A stretch of DNA of 43,291 bases from an uncultured Eubacteriales bacterium (GTDB lineage Bacteria; Bacillota; Clostridia; Oscillospirales; CAG-382): NCBI GenBank assembly GCA_900546385.1, contig URCT01000006.1:1-43291 (forward strand), given 5' to 3'. The notes beneath the pieces are model-generated. The model did no database searches. It saw only the letters and a list, made by a program, of their open reading frames with translations, and was not told where the DNA came from. Shown piece after piece: positions 15,945 to 25,023 of this stretch; positions within the stretch are counted from its first letter, which is position 1; every line of letters starts with the position of its first letter. The position numbers and the translations under genes are program-made.

Positions 15945-17387
15945 TTATAGAACCGCTTCGCCGTAGATTTGCACATCACCGGCACGGTCGATTTTGACGT
16001 TCACGAATTTTCCGTACAGCGATGAGCCCTTCGGCGCGGTAAAGCGGATGAGCTTGTTGCCCGAGCTGCGGCCGAAAAATGCGGTGTTATCCGGCGCGTC
16101 CGGCGTTTCGCATAAGACTTTTACGATTTTGCCCACAAAGCTCTCATTTATGCGCACGATGTTTTCATGGTGAAGTGCCATTAAACGTGCAAAGCGTTCG
16201 GTCTTTTCCTCGTAGCTTACAGGGTCGTCCATGTCCGCTGCCGGTGTGCCCTTGCGCGGCGAATAGATAAAGGCGAAAATGGAATCGTAGCCGACTTCAC
16301 GCACAAGGTCAAGCGTGTCCTCAAATTCCCCCGCCGTTTCGCCCGGAAAGCCGACGATGATGTCGGTGGTGAGAGTGATGTCCGGCATGGCGGCACGCAG
16401 CTTTTTCACGACATCCAAATAGGTTTCACGCGTATATTTGCGGTTCATTTTGGCAAGCACGCGGTCGTTTCCAGATTGCACCGGCAGATGAAAATGCTTT
16501 GCGACGCGCTCGTGCGTGCGCATAACTTCGATAAGCTCATCGGATACGTCCTTCGGATGCGAGGTCATAAAGCGCACCCAAAAATCGCCGTCAAGAGACG
16601 CGACCTTGGAAAGAAGCTCCGCAAAGCTGCATGGCTCTTCGAGGCCTTTGCCGTAGGAATTGACGTTCTGCCCGAGAAGCGTGATTTCGCGACAGCCGCT
16701 TGCCGCAAGGCTTTTCGCTTCGGCGAGAATCTGCTCCGGCTTTCGGCTGCGTTCGCGGCCGCGCACGTGCGGCACCACACAGTACGTACAGAAATTGTCG
16801 CAGCCGTACATGATGGAAAGCCATGCTTTGATGTCGCTTTCGCGGCTTACCGGCACACCCTCCACGATCGGTGCGTCGCCGTCCTCCACATAGTAGCGGC
16901 GGCGGTGGTTGACCATGACATCGCATAATATTTCCGGAAGCCGGTGCAGCATATTGGTGCCTGCCACAAAATCGACATACGGATATTTGTTTTTGATGTC
17001 CGAAACGCGGTGCTCTTGGTTGACCATGCAGCCCCAAAGTCCGACTAAAAGCTCGGGATTGGCGGCCTTGATATGCTTTAGCTGCCCGGTTTTGGACAGT
17101 GCCTTTAATTCGGCGTGTTCGCGCACCGCGCAGGTGTTGTAGATGATGAGGTCAGCGCTCTCCACAGACGCGGCCTTTTCATAGCCGAGCGAGAGAGCCG
17201 TGCCGATCAAGCGTTCGCTGTCGGCTTCGTTCTGTTGACAGCCGAAGGTCTGCACAAAAACGGCAAGCTTGCGGCCGAGACGCTTTTCCTTTTCGGTCAG
17301 CAACAGCCGCACGCGGTCGGCATATTTGGTTTGATTGGAGAGATCGTTTGTATCTTCGTTCAAGACGTTTGTTTTGTGATCGGTCAT
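15945..17387 (-). CDS. miaB: tRNA-2-methylthio-N6-isopentenyladenosine synthase MiaB
   Basis: 480 residues. The N-terminal UPF0004 domain has three cluster cysteines (TFGCQQNEADSE, NTCAVREHAE, GLWGCMVNQEH). The radical SAM core has YGCDNFCTYCVVPHVRGRERSR with the C-x3-C-x2-C triad, and a C-terminal TRAM domain follows (SFVGKIVKVLCE to VNVKIDRAG). It adds a methylthio group to isopentenyl-adenosine 37 of tRNAs using two [4Fe-4S] clusters. The ATG follows the hslO stop with no gap, so the two are co-translated. VRGRERSR distinguishes MiaB from the related MtaB and RimO. Confidence 0.95.
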   Translation of the reverse strand: MTDHKTNVLNEDTNDLSNQTKYADRVRLLLTEKEKRLGRKLAVFVQTFGCQQNEADSERLIGTALSLGYEKAASVESADLIIYNTCAVREHAELKALSKTGQLKHIKAANPELLVGLWGCMVNQEHRVSDIKNKYPYVDFVAGTNMLHRLPEILCDVMVNHRRRYYVEDGDAPIVEGVPVSRESDIKAWLSIMYGCDNFCTYCVVPHVRGRERSRKPEQILAEAKSLAASGCREITLLGQNVNSYGKGLEEPCSFAELLSKVASLDGDFWVRFMTSHPKDVSDELIEVMRTHERVAKHFHLPVQSGNDRVLAKMNRKYTRETYLDVVKKLRAAMPDITLTTDIIVGFPGETAGEFEDTLDLVREVGYDSIFAFIYSPRKGTPAADMDDPVSYEEKTERFARLMALHHENIVRINESFVGKIVKVLCETPDAPDNTAFFGRSSGNKLIRFTAPKGSSLYGKFVNVKIDRAGDVQIYGEAVL

Positions 17388-18272
17388 TTATTTTTTTGCC
17401 CTTTTCAGAAGTTGCTTTAAGTCGCTCGGCGTGAAAGTGTATATCTTGTCGCAGAACTGGCAGGTCACGTCGAAATCCTTGTTTTCATCGATCATTTCGG
17501 TAAGCTCTTTTTCACCGATGGACACCAGCGCACGTTCCACGCGTTCCTTGGTGCAGTCGCAGTGATAGGAAACATCGGCTTCGTCGAAAATATCGCATTC
17601 GATGTCGCCCATGATGTCTTTGAGGTATTCCGCGTTGGTCTTGCCGGTGGAAAACAGCGTTGAAACCGGCGGAATGAGCGGCAGACGCGCTTCCAACCGG
17701 TCGATGAACGCTTCATCCGCACCGGGTAATAGCTGGATCATATAGCCGCCGGCGGACCGGCAGGTGTAGTCGTTCCCGACTAAAACGCCGAGCGCACAGA
17801 CCGTCGGGATCTGCTCACTGCGGGCAAAATAATCGGTGATATCCTCGGCGATTTCGCCAGAAACGATGGGCGTCATGCCGACATACGGCTCTCCTTCGCC
17901 CTCGTCGCGCACGACATAGAGCATTCCTTTTCCGACCGCACCGGCAACATCCAATTTGCCGCGCGCGTTGAGCGGCAGGTCGGCTTCCGGGTGTTCGGCA
18001 TAGCCCTTGGTGTTGCCGTAATAATCGGCAACCGCCAAAATTTTGCCGCAGACGCCGTCGCCGTTAAAGGAAACTGTGACTGTATCGTCCTTGTTTTTGA
18101 GCATAACGCCGATCATGGAGGCGGCTGTGAGCGTGCGTCCCAAAGCGGCCGCCGCCGTTGGGGACAGGTGATGAATGCGAATGGCGTCATCCACCATTTC
18201 GCGTGAATTTATGAGAATGACGCGTGCGTTGCCGCACACCGTCATGGCTCTGGTGATGGTGTTTCCGAGCAT
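17388..18272 (-). CDS. hslO: Redox-regulated chaperone Hsp33
   Basis: 294 residues, standard for Hsp33. The N-terminal core (ITRAMTVCGNARVILINS, HHLSPTAAAALGRTLTA, YVGMTPIVSGEIAEDI) is well conserved. The C-terminal redox switch has the zinc-binding CDC and CQFC motifs near residues 237 and 270. When oxidised the zinc is released, disulfides form and the protein becomes an ATP-independent holdase for unfolding proteins in the cytoplasm. Its stop codon abuts the miaB start. Its start lies 18 bases after the methyltransferase stop, so the run yerC to mgtE may be a single transcription unit. Confidence 0.96.
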   Translation of the reverse strand: MLGNTITRAMTVCGNARVILINSREMVDDAIRIHHLSPTAAAALGRTLTAASMIGVMLKNKDDTVTVSFNGDGVCGKILAVADYYGNTKGYAEHPEADLPLNARGKLDVAGAVGKGMLYVVRDEGEGEPYVGMTPIVSGEIAEDITDYFARSEQIPTVCALGVLVGNDYTCRSAGGYMIQLLPGADEAFIDRLEARLPLIPPVSTLFSTGKTNAEYLKDIMGDIECDIFDEADVSYHCDCTKERVERALVSIGEKELTEMIDENKDFDVTCQFCDKIYTFTPSDLKQLLKRAKK

Positions 18273-18290
18273 GGTGTACTCCCTTGTTGT

Positions 18291-19061
18291 TTATTCATCC
18301 TTTTTGCGGCAGACATAAAAGATCCGCTCACATGTGTTTTCGTCAGCCGGCGAAAAATCGAAATCCGACGTGCGGCAAAGCACCTCGAAGCCGGTGTCCT
18401 TTAACAGCCGGTCAAGCGTTTTTACCGGATACATCCGTTCGCGCACCGATTCGTCAAAGCGTTCGTAACGGCCGTCTCCGCCCTCTAAGAAAAACGTGAG
18501 GAACATATCGCATTTTTTGCTCTTCGGGTCGTAAAAATTCTGCCACGCCAAAAAGACCTTTTCGTTTTCCAAAAGGTAGGCGTTTTCGCCGTAGGTCTCT
18601 TCGAATTTGCGGCGCGAATTGACATCGAAAATGAATAATCCGTCCTCGCATAACGCACGGTGCGCACTTTCAAACGCACTCGAAACATCCGCGGGCGTGC
18701 CAAGACAGTTGATGCCATCCATCATGCATACGCACAATTCGACCGGCGCATAAACGCGGAAATCGCGCAAATCCTGCCGCGTAAAGCGCACATCTTCCGC
18801 ACCTTCGTCGCGCGCACGCTTGTCCGCCAGCGACAGCATATCCTCCGAAAGGTCGAACGCCGTCACTTTGATGCCGCGCTTTTCAAAGGCAACCGACAGT
18901 TTTCCCGTGCCGCACGCCATATCGCAAATGTGCGCCGGTTTTTTGCCGGCATATTTCTTGGCACAGGCAAGATAAAAATCCGCCCATTCCTCGTAATCCA
19001 CGTCGGTCTCCAAAATGTCGTAGGCCTCCGACAGATATTTTCCGTATTCGTTAGTCTTCAT
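18291..19061 (-). CDS. Class I SAM-dependent methyltransferase
   Basis: 256 residues. Motif I HICDMACGTGKLSVAFEKRG (about residue 45) is followed by VTAFDLSEDML and the post-motif region VRFTRQDLRDF, so it is a class I (Rossmann-like) methyltransferase. The second half (LFIFDVNSRRKFEETYGENAYL, NFYDPKSKKCDMFLTFF) resembles the YqeM/CheR-like small-molecule group, but no substrate can be named. The ATG at 19061 overlaps the end of yerC by 11 bases, implying translational coupling; a TTG at 19076 is possible but has no better ribosome site. Confidence 0.85.
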   Translation of the reverse strand: MKTNEYGKYLSEAYDILETDVDYEEWADFYLACAKKYAGKKPAHICDMACGTGKLSVAFEKRGIKVTAFDLSEDMLSLADKRARDEGAEDVRFTRQDLRDFRVYAPVELCVCMMDGINCLGTPADVSSAFESAHRALCEDGLFIFDVNSRRKFEETYGENAYLLENEKVFLAWQNFYDPKSKKCDMFLTFFLEGGDGRYERFDESVRERMYPVKTLDRLLKDTGFEVLCRTSDFDFSPADENTCERIFYVCRKKDE

Positions 19062-19344
19062 AGTCGATTCTCGCAAGCAGCTTCATATAGCCGTCCGTGC
19101 CGTATTTCAAGGCTCGGTTGACGCGGCTGATGGTTGCGGTCGAAAGGCCGGTGGATTCGGAGATCTCGGTATATTTGGCGCCATCCGACAGCATTTTTGC
19201 CGCACGGAAGCGTTTGGCCATTTCCTTGATCTCGGCGACCGTGCAAAGATCCTCAAACAGATCGTAGCATTCGTTTAAGTCCTTTAACGAGAGAATCGCA
19301 TGGAATAAATTGTTGACATCCGCACTTTTGAGCTTTTCGTTCAT
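19051..19344 (-). CDS. YerC/YecD family TrpR-like regulator
   Basis: 97 residues with a TrpR-superfamily helix-turn-helix (LCTVAEIKEMAKRFRAAKML, then EISESTGLSTATISRVNRAL). The C-terminal part (KYGTDGYMKLLARI) is typical of the YerC/YecD group found across Firmicutes. It has no known ligand and probably is a DNA-binding regulator. GGAAAGGA lies 10 bases before the ATG at 19344. A well-formed promoter lies just upstream, and it is the first gene of the leftward run through the methyltransferase, hslO and miaB. Confidence 0.9.
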   Translation of the reverse strand: MNEKLKSADVNNLFHAILSLKDLNECYDLFEDLCTVAEIKEMAKRFRAAKMLSDGAKYTEISESTGLSTATISRVNRALKYGTDGYMKLLARIDYED

Positions 19345-19397
19345 GAACGTTGTCCTTTCCGAAAATTGCGGTTTTCCGCAAAAAATCATTTCATATT

Positions 19398-19426
19398 ATT
19401 ATAACAGAGTTTTGTGCTTTTGTAAA
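19398..19426 (-). promoter_or_regulatory. Sigma-A promoter for yerC and downstream genes
   Basis: On the minus strand TTTACA (19426-19421) and TATAAT (19403-19398) are separated by exactly 17 bp, 54 bases before the yerC start. It probably drives the long leftward run of genes. Confidence 0.75.
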
Positions 19427-19475
19427 GCGTATTTCATGAATTTTGTGTCAAACAAATCAGATTTGAAACAATCGG

Positions 19476-21689
19476 CTATTTTTTCTTTTTTCCGCCCTCG
19501 GCAAGCGCCTTTTTGAGCGCTTCGGCGAAGGCACTGTCGCCCTTGGGTTCGGTTTTGTTCTGATTCTGCAAAAAGTGCGAAACGTAGTGCTTGTTGGCCG
19601 CCGACGCGTTTTCCTTGCGTTTGGCGGTGAAAACGTCGTATTTCTGCTTGAAGCCGCAGGAGCAGACAAAGATTTTCTTATCGTCCTTGCCGCGTAATTC
19701 CATGGTTTTGTGGCATTCGGGACATCTTGCGCCGGTCACTACCGACAGGCTTTCCCGATAACCGCAGGAGCGGTCTTGGCAGACAAGCATTTTTCCCTTT
19801 TTGCCCTTGACCTCAAGCATATATTTGCCGCAGACCGGACAGGGCGTGCGCGTGACGTTGTCGTGCTTATAGACAGCGTCGCTTGCGGCAACCGTGCGCA
19901 CCAGCTCCGATGCGTAGGTTTTCATGTCGCCGATGAAGTCCTCTTTTTTGCCGCCGCCCTTGGCAATGGCCTCTAAGCGTTGCTCCCAGGTGGCGGTGAG
20001 AAGCGGCTCTTTCAGCTCGGACGGCACAAGCGAAATGATCTGCACGCCTTTGGAGGTCGGATGGATGACGTTGTCTTTCTTTTCAATGTAGAACGACGAA
20101 TACAGCTTTTCGATGATGTCCGCACGCGTGGCCGGTGTGCCGAGACCGCCGCCGATGTATTCCTTCATGGCGCGGTCGGCGATGTATTTGGAGGGATTTT
20201 CCATGGCCGACAGCAGTGACGCTTCGGTGTAGCGCGAGGGCGGAGACGTTTTCTGCGCCTTGATGAGCGTGTCGGCGCAGGTGAGTCTTTCGCCCTTGGC
20301 AAGCGGCGGCAGGGAATCGGTCTCGATTTCGACCTCATCGGTGTTGACGGCGTCTTCATCCTCGTCCGGCGTGACCGACAGCTTTTTCCAGCCCTCATCG
20401 ACCACACTTTTCCCGGCGGCATAGAAGTTTTCGCCGCCGCATGAAAGCGTTGCCTTGACTTGTTTGTAGGTGTAATCCGGCATAAAGCAGCACAAAAAGC
20501 GTAACGCGACCAATAAGTATATTTTCTTTTCATCGGTGGAGAATGACGAGAAATCCGGTGCCTTTTCGGTCGGAATGATGGCGTGGTGATCCGAAACCTT
20601 GGCGTTGTTGACGCAGGATGCGTGGATCTTCGCGCCCGAACGGAGAACATCGTTTGCCGGAGCGGAAAGCGAGCCGACGCGCATGGCGCGAAGCCGTTCG
20701 GAAAGTGTCGGCACGATGTCGTCCGAAATGTAGCGCGAATCGGTGCGCGGATAGGTGAGAACCTTGTGGATCTCGTACAGCTTCTGCATGACCGAAAGCG
20801 TTTCCTTGGGCGACAGCTTGTAGAGCTTGTTGGCGTCGCGCTGCAGCTCGGTTAAGTCGTACAGAGCCGGCGACGGCTTTTTGACCGTGGTTGACGTAAT
20901 CTCGGAAACAGTAAACGAACCGCCCTTGATTTTGGCGCACAGCGCGTTTGCCGTATCGATGTCGGCAATGGCCGATAATTTCTTGTCGTTTTTCCAAAGC
21001 GCGGAAAACGAACCGCCCGACGTCTTGAAAAGTGCGCGCACGTTAAAATAGTCGCGCGGCTTGAATGCCTTGATTTCCTCTTCGCGGCGCACGATGAGCG
21101 CAAGTGTCGGCGTTTGCACGCGCCCGGCCGATAAACTTGCGCCATAGTGGCAGGTGAGCGCACGCGTGACGTTGAGCCCGACCAACCAATCCGCTTCGGC
21201 ACGCGCCTTGGCGGCGTTTGCGAGGTTGACATAATCTTTACCGTCTTTTAAGTGCGCAAAGCCCTCTTTGATGGCTTTTTCGGTCTGTGAGGAGATCCAC
21301 AGACGCTTTATCGCGCCCTTGTAGGCGGCTTTTTCGAGAATCCAGCGTGCGACAAGCTCACCTTCACGGCCGGCGTCGGTGGCGATGATGACGCAGTCGG
21401 TGTCTTTATCCTTGATAAGCTTTTTGACGGCGGCATATTGCTTTTTGGTCTCGGGAATGACGCAAAGCTCTGCTTTTTCGGGCAGCATGGGCAGCGTCTC
21501 CATCGACCATTTTTTGTATTTTTCGTCGTACTGTTCGGGATCGGCCAGCGTGACAAGATGGCCGAGCGCCCAGGTGACAATGTATTTTTCGCCGATTAGG
21601 CAGCCGTCGCCGCGTGTGCGGCAGCCGAGCACGGCGGCAAGCTCCCGTGCGACCGACGGTTTTTCGGCAAGTACGATGGTTTTGGACAT
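19476..21689 (-). CDS. topB: DNA topoisomerase III
   Basis: 737 residues from ATG 21689, with GGAGG about 8 bases upstream. The TOPRIM domain starts IVLAEKPSVARELAAVLG and continues with the acidic motif IIATDAGREGE. The active-site tyrosine lies in VLTYPRTDSRYISDD. Two C-terminal zinc-finger-like Cys4 repeats (CPVCGKYML with C-x4-C, and CPECHKTMEL with CSCGF) are followed by a Lys-rich tail. This is a type IA enzyme that decatenates single-stranded DNA during replication and recombination. Length and tail fit the Firmicute TopB group rather than TopA. No partner gene is linked to it here. Confidence 0.95.
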   Translation of the reverse strand: MSKTIVLAEKPSVARELAAVLGCRTRGDGCLIGEKYIVTWALGHLVTLADPEQYDEKYKKWSMETLPMLPEKAELCVIPETKKQYAAVKKLIKDKDTDCVIIATDAGREGELVARWILEKAAYKGAIKRLWISSQTEKAIKEGFAHLKDGKDYVNLANAAKARAEADWLVGLNVTRALTCHYGASLSAGRVQTPTLALIVRREEEIKAFKPRDYFNVRALFKTSGGSFSALWKNDKKLSAIADIDTANALCAKIKGGSFTVSEITSTTVKKPSPALYDLTELQRDANKLYKLSPKETLSVMQKLYEIHKVLTYPRTDSRYISDDIVPTLSERLRAMRVGSLSAPANDVLRSGAKIHASCVNNAKVSDHHAIIPTEKAPDFSSFSTDEKKIYLLVALRFLCCFMPDYTYKQVKATLSCGGENFYAAGKSVVDEGWKKLSVTPDEDEDAVNTDEVEIETDSLPPLAKGERLTCADTLIKAQKTSPPSRYTEASLLSAMENPSKYIADRAMKEYIGGGLGTPATRADIIEKLYSSFYIEKKDNVIHPTSKGVQIISLVPSELKEPLLTATWEQRLEAIAKGGGKKEDFIGDMKTYASELVRTVAASDAVYKHDNVTRTPCPVCGKYMLEVKGKKGKMLVCQDRSCGYRESLSVVTGARCPECHKTMELRGKDDKKIFVCSCGFKQKYDVFTAKRKENASAANKHYVSHFLQNQNKTEPKGDSAFAEALKKALAEGGKKKK

Positions 21690-22065
21690 AGTTTTTCCTC
21701 CGATTGCGTCCGCCATGCGGCGGCGTTTCTTCTTCTAATATCATACCATAAAACGAGAGCGGAAAGCTTGAAAAAGGCAATTATTTACAATTGTGACATA
21801 AACTGCCGCGGAATCTTTGCCATGCATGATGAACGGATTTTGCGGCAATACTTCAAGCAGAACGGTTTTGTTTTGAAAAATCGACAAATTTTGCGATACG
21901 CTTATGATACAATACGCATAAGGGAAATAACGTCCGCGCGTTCAAACAATTTCTGTCACGGTTTTAAGATTTTTCATGACATATTCGCTCCGATTTTCAC
22001 AAATAGTATGAGAGGACAAAGCAGAGCGGCTTTTCGCTTTGCGTAAAAAGAAAGGTCTTGAAACA
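21690..22065. other. Intergenic control region between topB and spoIVB
   Basis: 376 bases, A+T-rich compared with its flanks. Leftward, TGGTATGAT on the minus strand (21748-21740) is an extended -10 element for topB. Rightward, TGACATA (21977-21983) and CAAATAGTA (22000-22008) are about 16 bp apart and loosely resemble a forespore sigma-G/F promoter for spoIVB. An 8-bp hairpin (GCAGAGCG 22021-22028, CGCTTTGC 22035-22042) sits just before the spoIVB ribosome site. The 92-codon open frame in 21768-22046 shows no family features and is not called as a gene. Confidence 0.4.
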
Positions 22066-23256
22066 ATGAAGCAAAACCAAAGCGCGCGGAAGCGTGCGGC
22101 GTTTTTTCGCTATACTCTTGCGTATCTTGCGTGTTTGCTATGCGCCCTTGCGCTTACGGCGCATATTGCCGTTCCGTCCGAAAAAACGGTGTACGGCGAA
22201 CAAGAAGTTTCCTCTGTATTAAAGACGGCGGACACGGATACGCCAAGCGGCACGCACACATATACCGCAAAGCTGTTCGGCGCGATCCCGGTCAAAAATG
22301 TGACGGTCGAGGTGGTGCCGGAGGTTAAGCTTGTGCCTTGCGGCGATGTGTTCGGCGTGAAGTTTTTCACCAAAGGCGTAATCGTCATCGGCGACACGGA
22401 TATCGAAACCGACAAAGGCTTTGTCAATCCGGCACGGGTTTCCGGAATCCGTAAAAACGATGTGATCATAAACGTCAACGGCACGGAAATCAACACCGTC
22501 GAAGCCCTTGCCGAAGCGGTGGAGGCCTCCAAAGGCAAGCCGCTCGAGGTGACCTATACGCGCGCAGGGCTTACGCACACCTGCAAGGTCACGCCGGTGC
22601 TGTCCCTCTCGGACAAACGCTACAAAACCGGCATTTGGGTGCGTGACAGCACGGCCGGTATCGGCACGATGACGTATTACAATCCCGAAAACGGCTGCTT
22701 TGCCGGGCTTGGTCACGGCATCTGCGATATCGATACCGGAGAGCTGATGCCGCTGTTACGCGCCACGGTGGTGAAGGTCGGCATTACCGATATCGTCAAA
22801 GGCAAAACCGGCGCACCGGGTGAATTGAAAGGCGTTTTCGATACCGAAAAGCGCGGCACATTGGTCGGCAATACGCCGTTCGGTGTGTACGGCGTGTTGG
22901 ACGAAGCGCCCGAAGGCATCGGCAAAGCATTGTCGGTTGCAAGCCGCGAGGAAGTGCATGACGGCGAAGCTTCGATTTTTGCCAATCCCGACGGCAAGGG
23001 CGTCCGAGAATTCTCCGTGCGCCTTTCCAAGGTGGATCATCGGTCAAACGGCACCAAAAGCTTTGTGGTGGAGATCACCGACCCGGATCTCATTGCCTTG
23101 ACCGGCGGCATTGTGCAGGGCATGAGCGGCAGTCCCGTGGTGCAGGACGGCAAGCTGTGCGGAGCGGTCACGCACGTGCTGGTCGGCGAACCGACCAAAG
23201 GCTACGGAATCTTTTTGGAAAATATGCTTGCCGGAATGCCGGAGCTTACCCGATAA
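22066..23256 (+). CDS. spoIVB: SpoIVB peptidase (S55 family)
   Basis: 396 residues from ATG 22066 (AAAGG 12 bases upstream). The N terminus is basic with one membrane segment (about residues 13-35). A PDZ domain follows (VNPARVSGIRKNDVIINVNGTEI). The S55 serine peptidase domain has the catalytic His in GLGHGICD and the Ser in GIVQGMSGSPVVQDGK. In B. subtilis SpoIVB is made in the forespore, secreted into the intermembrane space and cleaves SpoIVFA, releasing the SpoIVFB protease that activates sigma-K. Its presence argues for sporulation ability or recent ancestry. It stands alone here; spo0A, often next to it, is not present. Confidence 0.95.
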   Translation: MKQNQSARKRAAFFRYTLAYLACLLCALALTAHIAVPSEKTVYGEQEVSSVLKTADTDTPSGTHTYTAKLFGAIPVKNVTVEVVPEVKLVPCGDVFGVKFFTKGVIVIGDTDIETDKGFVNPARVSGIRKNDVIINVNGTEINTVEALAEAVEASKGKPLEVTYTRAGLTHTCKVTPVLSLSDKRYKTGIWVRDSTAGIGTMTYYNPENGCFAGLGHGICDIDTGELMPLLRATVVKVGITDIVKGKTGAPGELKGVFDTEKRGTLVGNTPFGVYGVLDEAPEGIGKALSVASREEVHDGEASIFANPDGKGVREFSVRLSKVDHRSNGTKSFVVEITDPDLIALTGGIVQGMSGSPVVQDGKLCGAVTHVLVGEPTKGYGIFLENMLAGMPELTR

Positions 23257-23270
23257 ATTCAACCGATAAT

Positions 23271-23310
23271 AAAAAAGTGTGTCATGCAGATAAGAACTTG
23301 CATGACACAC
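23271..23310 (-). terminator. Intrinsic terminator of the VanY-type gene
   Basis: A perfect 12-bp stem (GTGTGTCATGCA 23277-23288; TGCATGACACAC 23299-23310; 10-base loop) is followed on the minus strand by six T's (23276-23271). It lies 24 bases past the leftward gene's stop and only 20 bases after the spoIVB stop, so it may also slow rightward transcription. Confidence 0.9.
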
Positions 23311-23333
23311 GATTTGCGCTTGTTTTGCAGGAT

Positions 23334-24686
23334 TTATTCCAACCCGACGTTATACTGCTCGCAATATTCCTCCAAGCAAAGACCGCTTGACATGATGCGT
23401 TTTGCGTGATACCGCCCGACAAACCGATAGTGCCACGGCTCGAAAATGATCTCGGTGATATCTTCTTTATCTTTCGGGTAGCGTAAGATAAAGCCGAAAT
23501 CGGCACAGTGCTTGATGAGCCATTTGTAGACCTCTTTGGATTCGAAGGTCTGCGAGGCGGCAGGCAGATTGTGCAGGTCGGCACACAGACCGCTCTGATG
23601 CTCGCTGCAGCCGGGAAGCGCGATCTCGGCGGCGGTTTTGGCGTAGGCAGTGTCGCGGTCGTAGCTCTTTAGGTAGTTGTTCATGGTGTCGTTGAACCGT
23701 TGGGTCTGGTAGTTGTAGGAGCGGTAGGCGCTGGTGACGGACACGTCGGTGAAGCCTGCGGCACGCATCTCGATGAACATGGCGTCGAGTGCCTTTGCGG
23801 CGTATTCGCGCATTTGAACGGCTTTGCGGTCCTTGCGCGTGTCGGAGATGTCGGTGAGATCCGGCGGAATGTAGTCTTTGCCGAGCGGATGATCCTTGTT
23901 GATAAGGCGAATGTAGTCGTCGGCGTTTTCGGGATCCATATATTTTTCGTAGGCGGAAAGGTCGGTCAAAAACGCATTGTCGGGCAGGGTGGAGGTGTCG
24001 ATGCCGGAAACATCCGGTAACGGGACCGGCGCGTCGGTCGAATAGCCGAGACGGCTTTCGCCGGAAACGGTCAGGGTGTAATCGATGCGCGCGCCTTTTT
24101 GAACGCCGGTCAGCGTGACGTTGTCAAAGGAATTCTCCAAAAACGAGATTGGCACGTATACATCGCCGCTTGAACCGGAAAAATAGCTTTGCGCACCGAG
24201 AAGCCGCACGGTTTTGCCGTATACGGCGCTGTCGGTGTCCAGATATACCGAAACGCGCTCGTCGTCCGAAAGGTCGGAAAACACGGCGTTCATGATTTTG
24301 GCGTCGCCCATCAGTCGAAAGCCGATGAGATCGGCCAGATCCTCGAGCGAAACGTATAACGTGTTGTTGCGCACGGTCGTTCCTTTCTTTAAGGAAACCG
24401 TTTTTTCGTCCTTTTTGACGGTCAAAGAATAGGAAAACTTTTCCGGTGCACGGGAAAAATCGCGTTTGACAAGAAAAACGGCCAAAATTCCGACAATCAC
24501 GCTTGCCAAAAAGGCCAAAAAGAAAATACGGGCGGCATACGCAAGCGTTTCGGCACGCTTTTTGCGGCGGTAATAGCGCATCTTTCGCTGTTCCTCGGCA
24601 CGGATGGCGCGTTCGCGCGCACGGGCATTTTGCGCTGCGGCCGTGTCCTGCGGCATCGGTCGGCGCGGCGGTCTTTGCTGCGGCAT
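23334..24686 (-). CDS. Membrane-anchored D-Ala-D-Ala carboxypeptidase, VanY/M15B family
   Basis: 450 residues from ATG 24686 with AAAGGAACG upstream. A Pro/Arg-rich cytoplasmic head and basic stretch (RYYRRKKR) precede one membrane helix (about residues 52-73), so the rest lies outside the membrane. Residues about 82-205 resemble a copper amine oxidase-N-like stalk domain (repeated VRNNTLYVSLEDLADLIGF-type units). The C terminus is an M15B zinc peptidase: SEHQSGLCAD (His363, Asp370) and EPWH (His419) supply the zinc ligands. It trims stem peptides of peptidoglycan. An extended -10 (TGGTATACT, minus strand, 24733-24725) precedes it. There is no VanR/S pair, so this is a housekeeping enzyme rather than glycopeptide resistance. 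Confidence 0.88.
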   Translation of the reverse strand: MPQQRPPRRPMPQDTAAAQNARARERAIRAEEQRKMRYYRRKKRAETLAYAARIFFLAFLASVIVGILAVFLVKRDFSRAPEKFSYSLTVKKDEKTVSLKKGTTVRNNTLYVSLEDLADLIGFRLMGDAKIMNAVFSDLSDDERVSVYLDTDSAVYGKTVRLLGAQSYFSGSSGDVYVPISFLENSFDNVTLTGVQKGARIDYTLTVSGESRLGYSTDAPVPLPDVSGIDTSTLPDNAFLTDLSAYEKYMDPENADDYIRLINKDHPLGKDYIPPDLTDISDTRKDRKAVQMREYAAKALDAMFIEMRAAGFTDVSVTSAYRSYNYQTQRFNDTMNNYLKSYDRDTAYAKTAAEIALPGCSEHQSGLCADLHNLPAASQTFESKEVYKWLIKHCADFGFILRYPKDKEDITEIIFEPWHYRFVGRYHAKRIMSSGLCLEEYCEQYNVGLE

Positions 24687-24724
24687 AATCTCGTTCCTTT
24701 CACTGTTTGCAGAATGATATATAC

Positions 24725-24733
24725 AGTATACCA
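24725..24733 (-). promoter_or_regulatory. Extended -10 promoter for the VanY-type gene
   Basis: Minus-strand TGGTATACT (24733-24725), a TGnTATACT extended -10, lies 38 bases before the ATG at 24686. The -35 region is poor (TTTATT at 17 bp), typical of extended -10 promoters. Confidence 0.55.
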
Positions 24734-24796
24734 CAGTTTATCCCGATAATAAAGTCTTTTTTCGAAATTTCAGAATTTTTTTGGAGGAATCTGCTC

Positions 24797-25009
24797 ATGA
24801 AACAGTCCGGTGAAAAAACGTCCCGTTTTAACGAATACCATGACGCGTCGTATGACGATGTACGCACCATCCCTGATTTCTATGACAATTTGTATCCGAG
24901 TGCCGACCGCCCGGAAACCGGTTTTGCGCAGCCGCACGGGAAGAACGTAAAAAAGAAAGAAAATGTGCAAAATCGTGAGAAAACGGGAGAAACGAGTGCT
25001 GAATCTTGA
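24797..25009 (+). CDS. Small hypothetical protein, 70 residues
   Basis: The ATG at 24797 has GGAGG 9 bases upstream, which supports real translation. The product is hydrophilic with no membrane segment. The centre is Asp/Tyr-rich (YHDASYDDVRTIPDFYDNLYPS) and the tail is Lys/Glu-rich (KKKENVQNREKTGE). I do not recognise a family. It ends 15 bases before the first CtsR box, on the same strand as ctsR. No promoter was clear upstream. Confidence 0.55.
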   Translation: MKQSGEKTSRFNEYHDASYDDVRTIPDFYDNLYPSADRPETGFAQPHGKNVKKKENVQNREKTGETSAES

Positions 25010-25023
25010 AAAACAAGCTGATT

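Noticed and set aside
21768..22046. 92-codon open frame between topB and spoIVB
   Set aside because: TTG start, no recognisable family, spans the proposed promoter and leader hairpin of spoIVB; more likely a chance frame.
23334..24686. Glycopeptide resistance determinant (vanY)
   Set aside because: No vanR, vanS, vanH, vanA or vanX genes nearby. M15B carboxypeptidases are common in susceptible Firmicutes.
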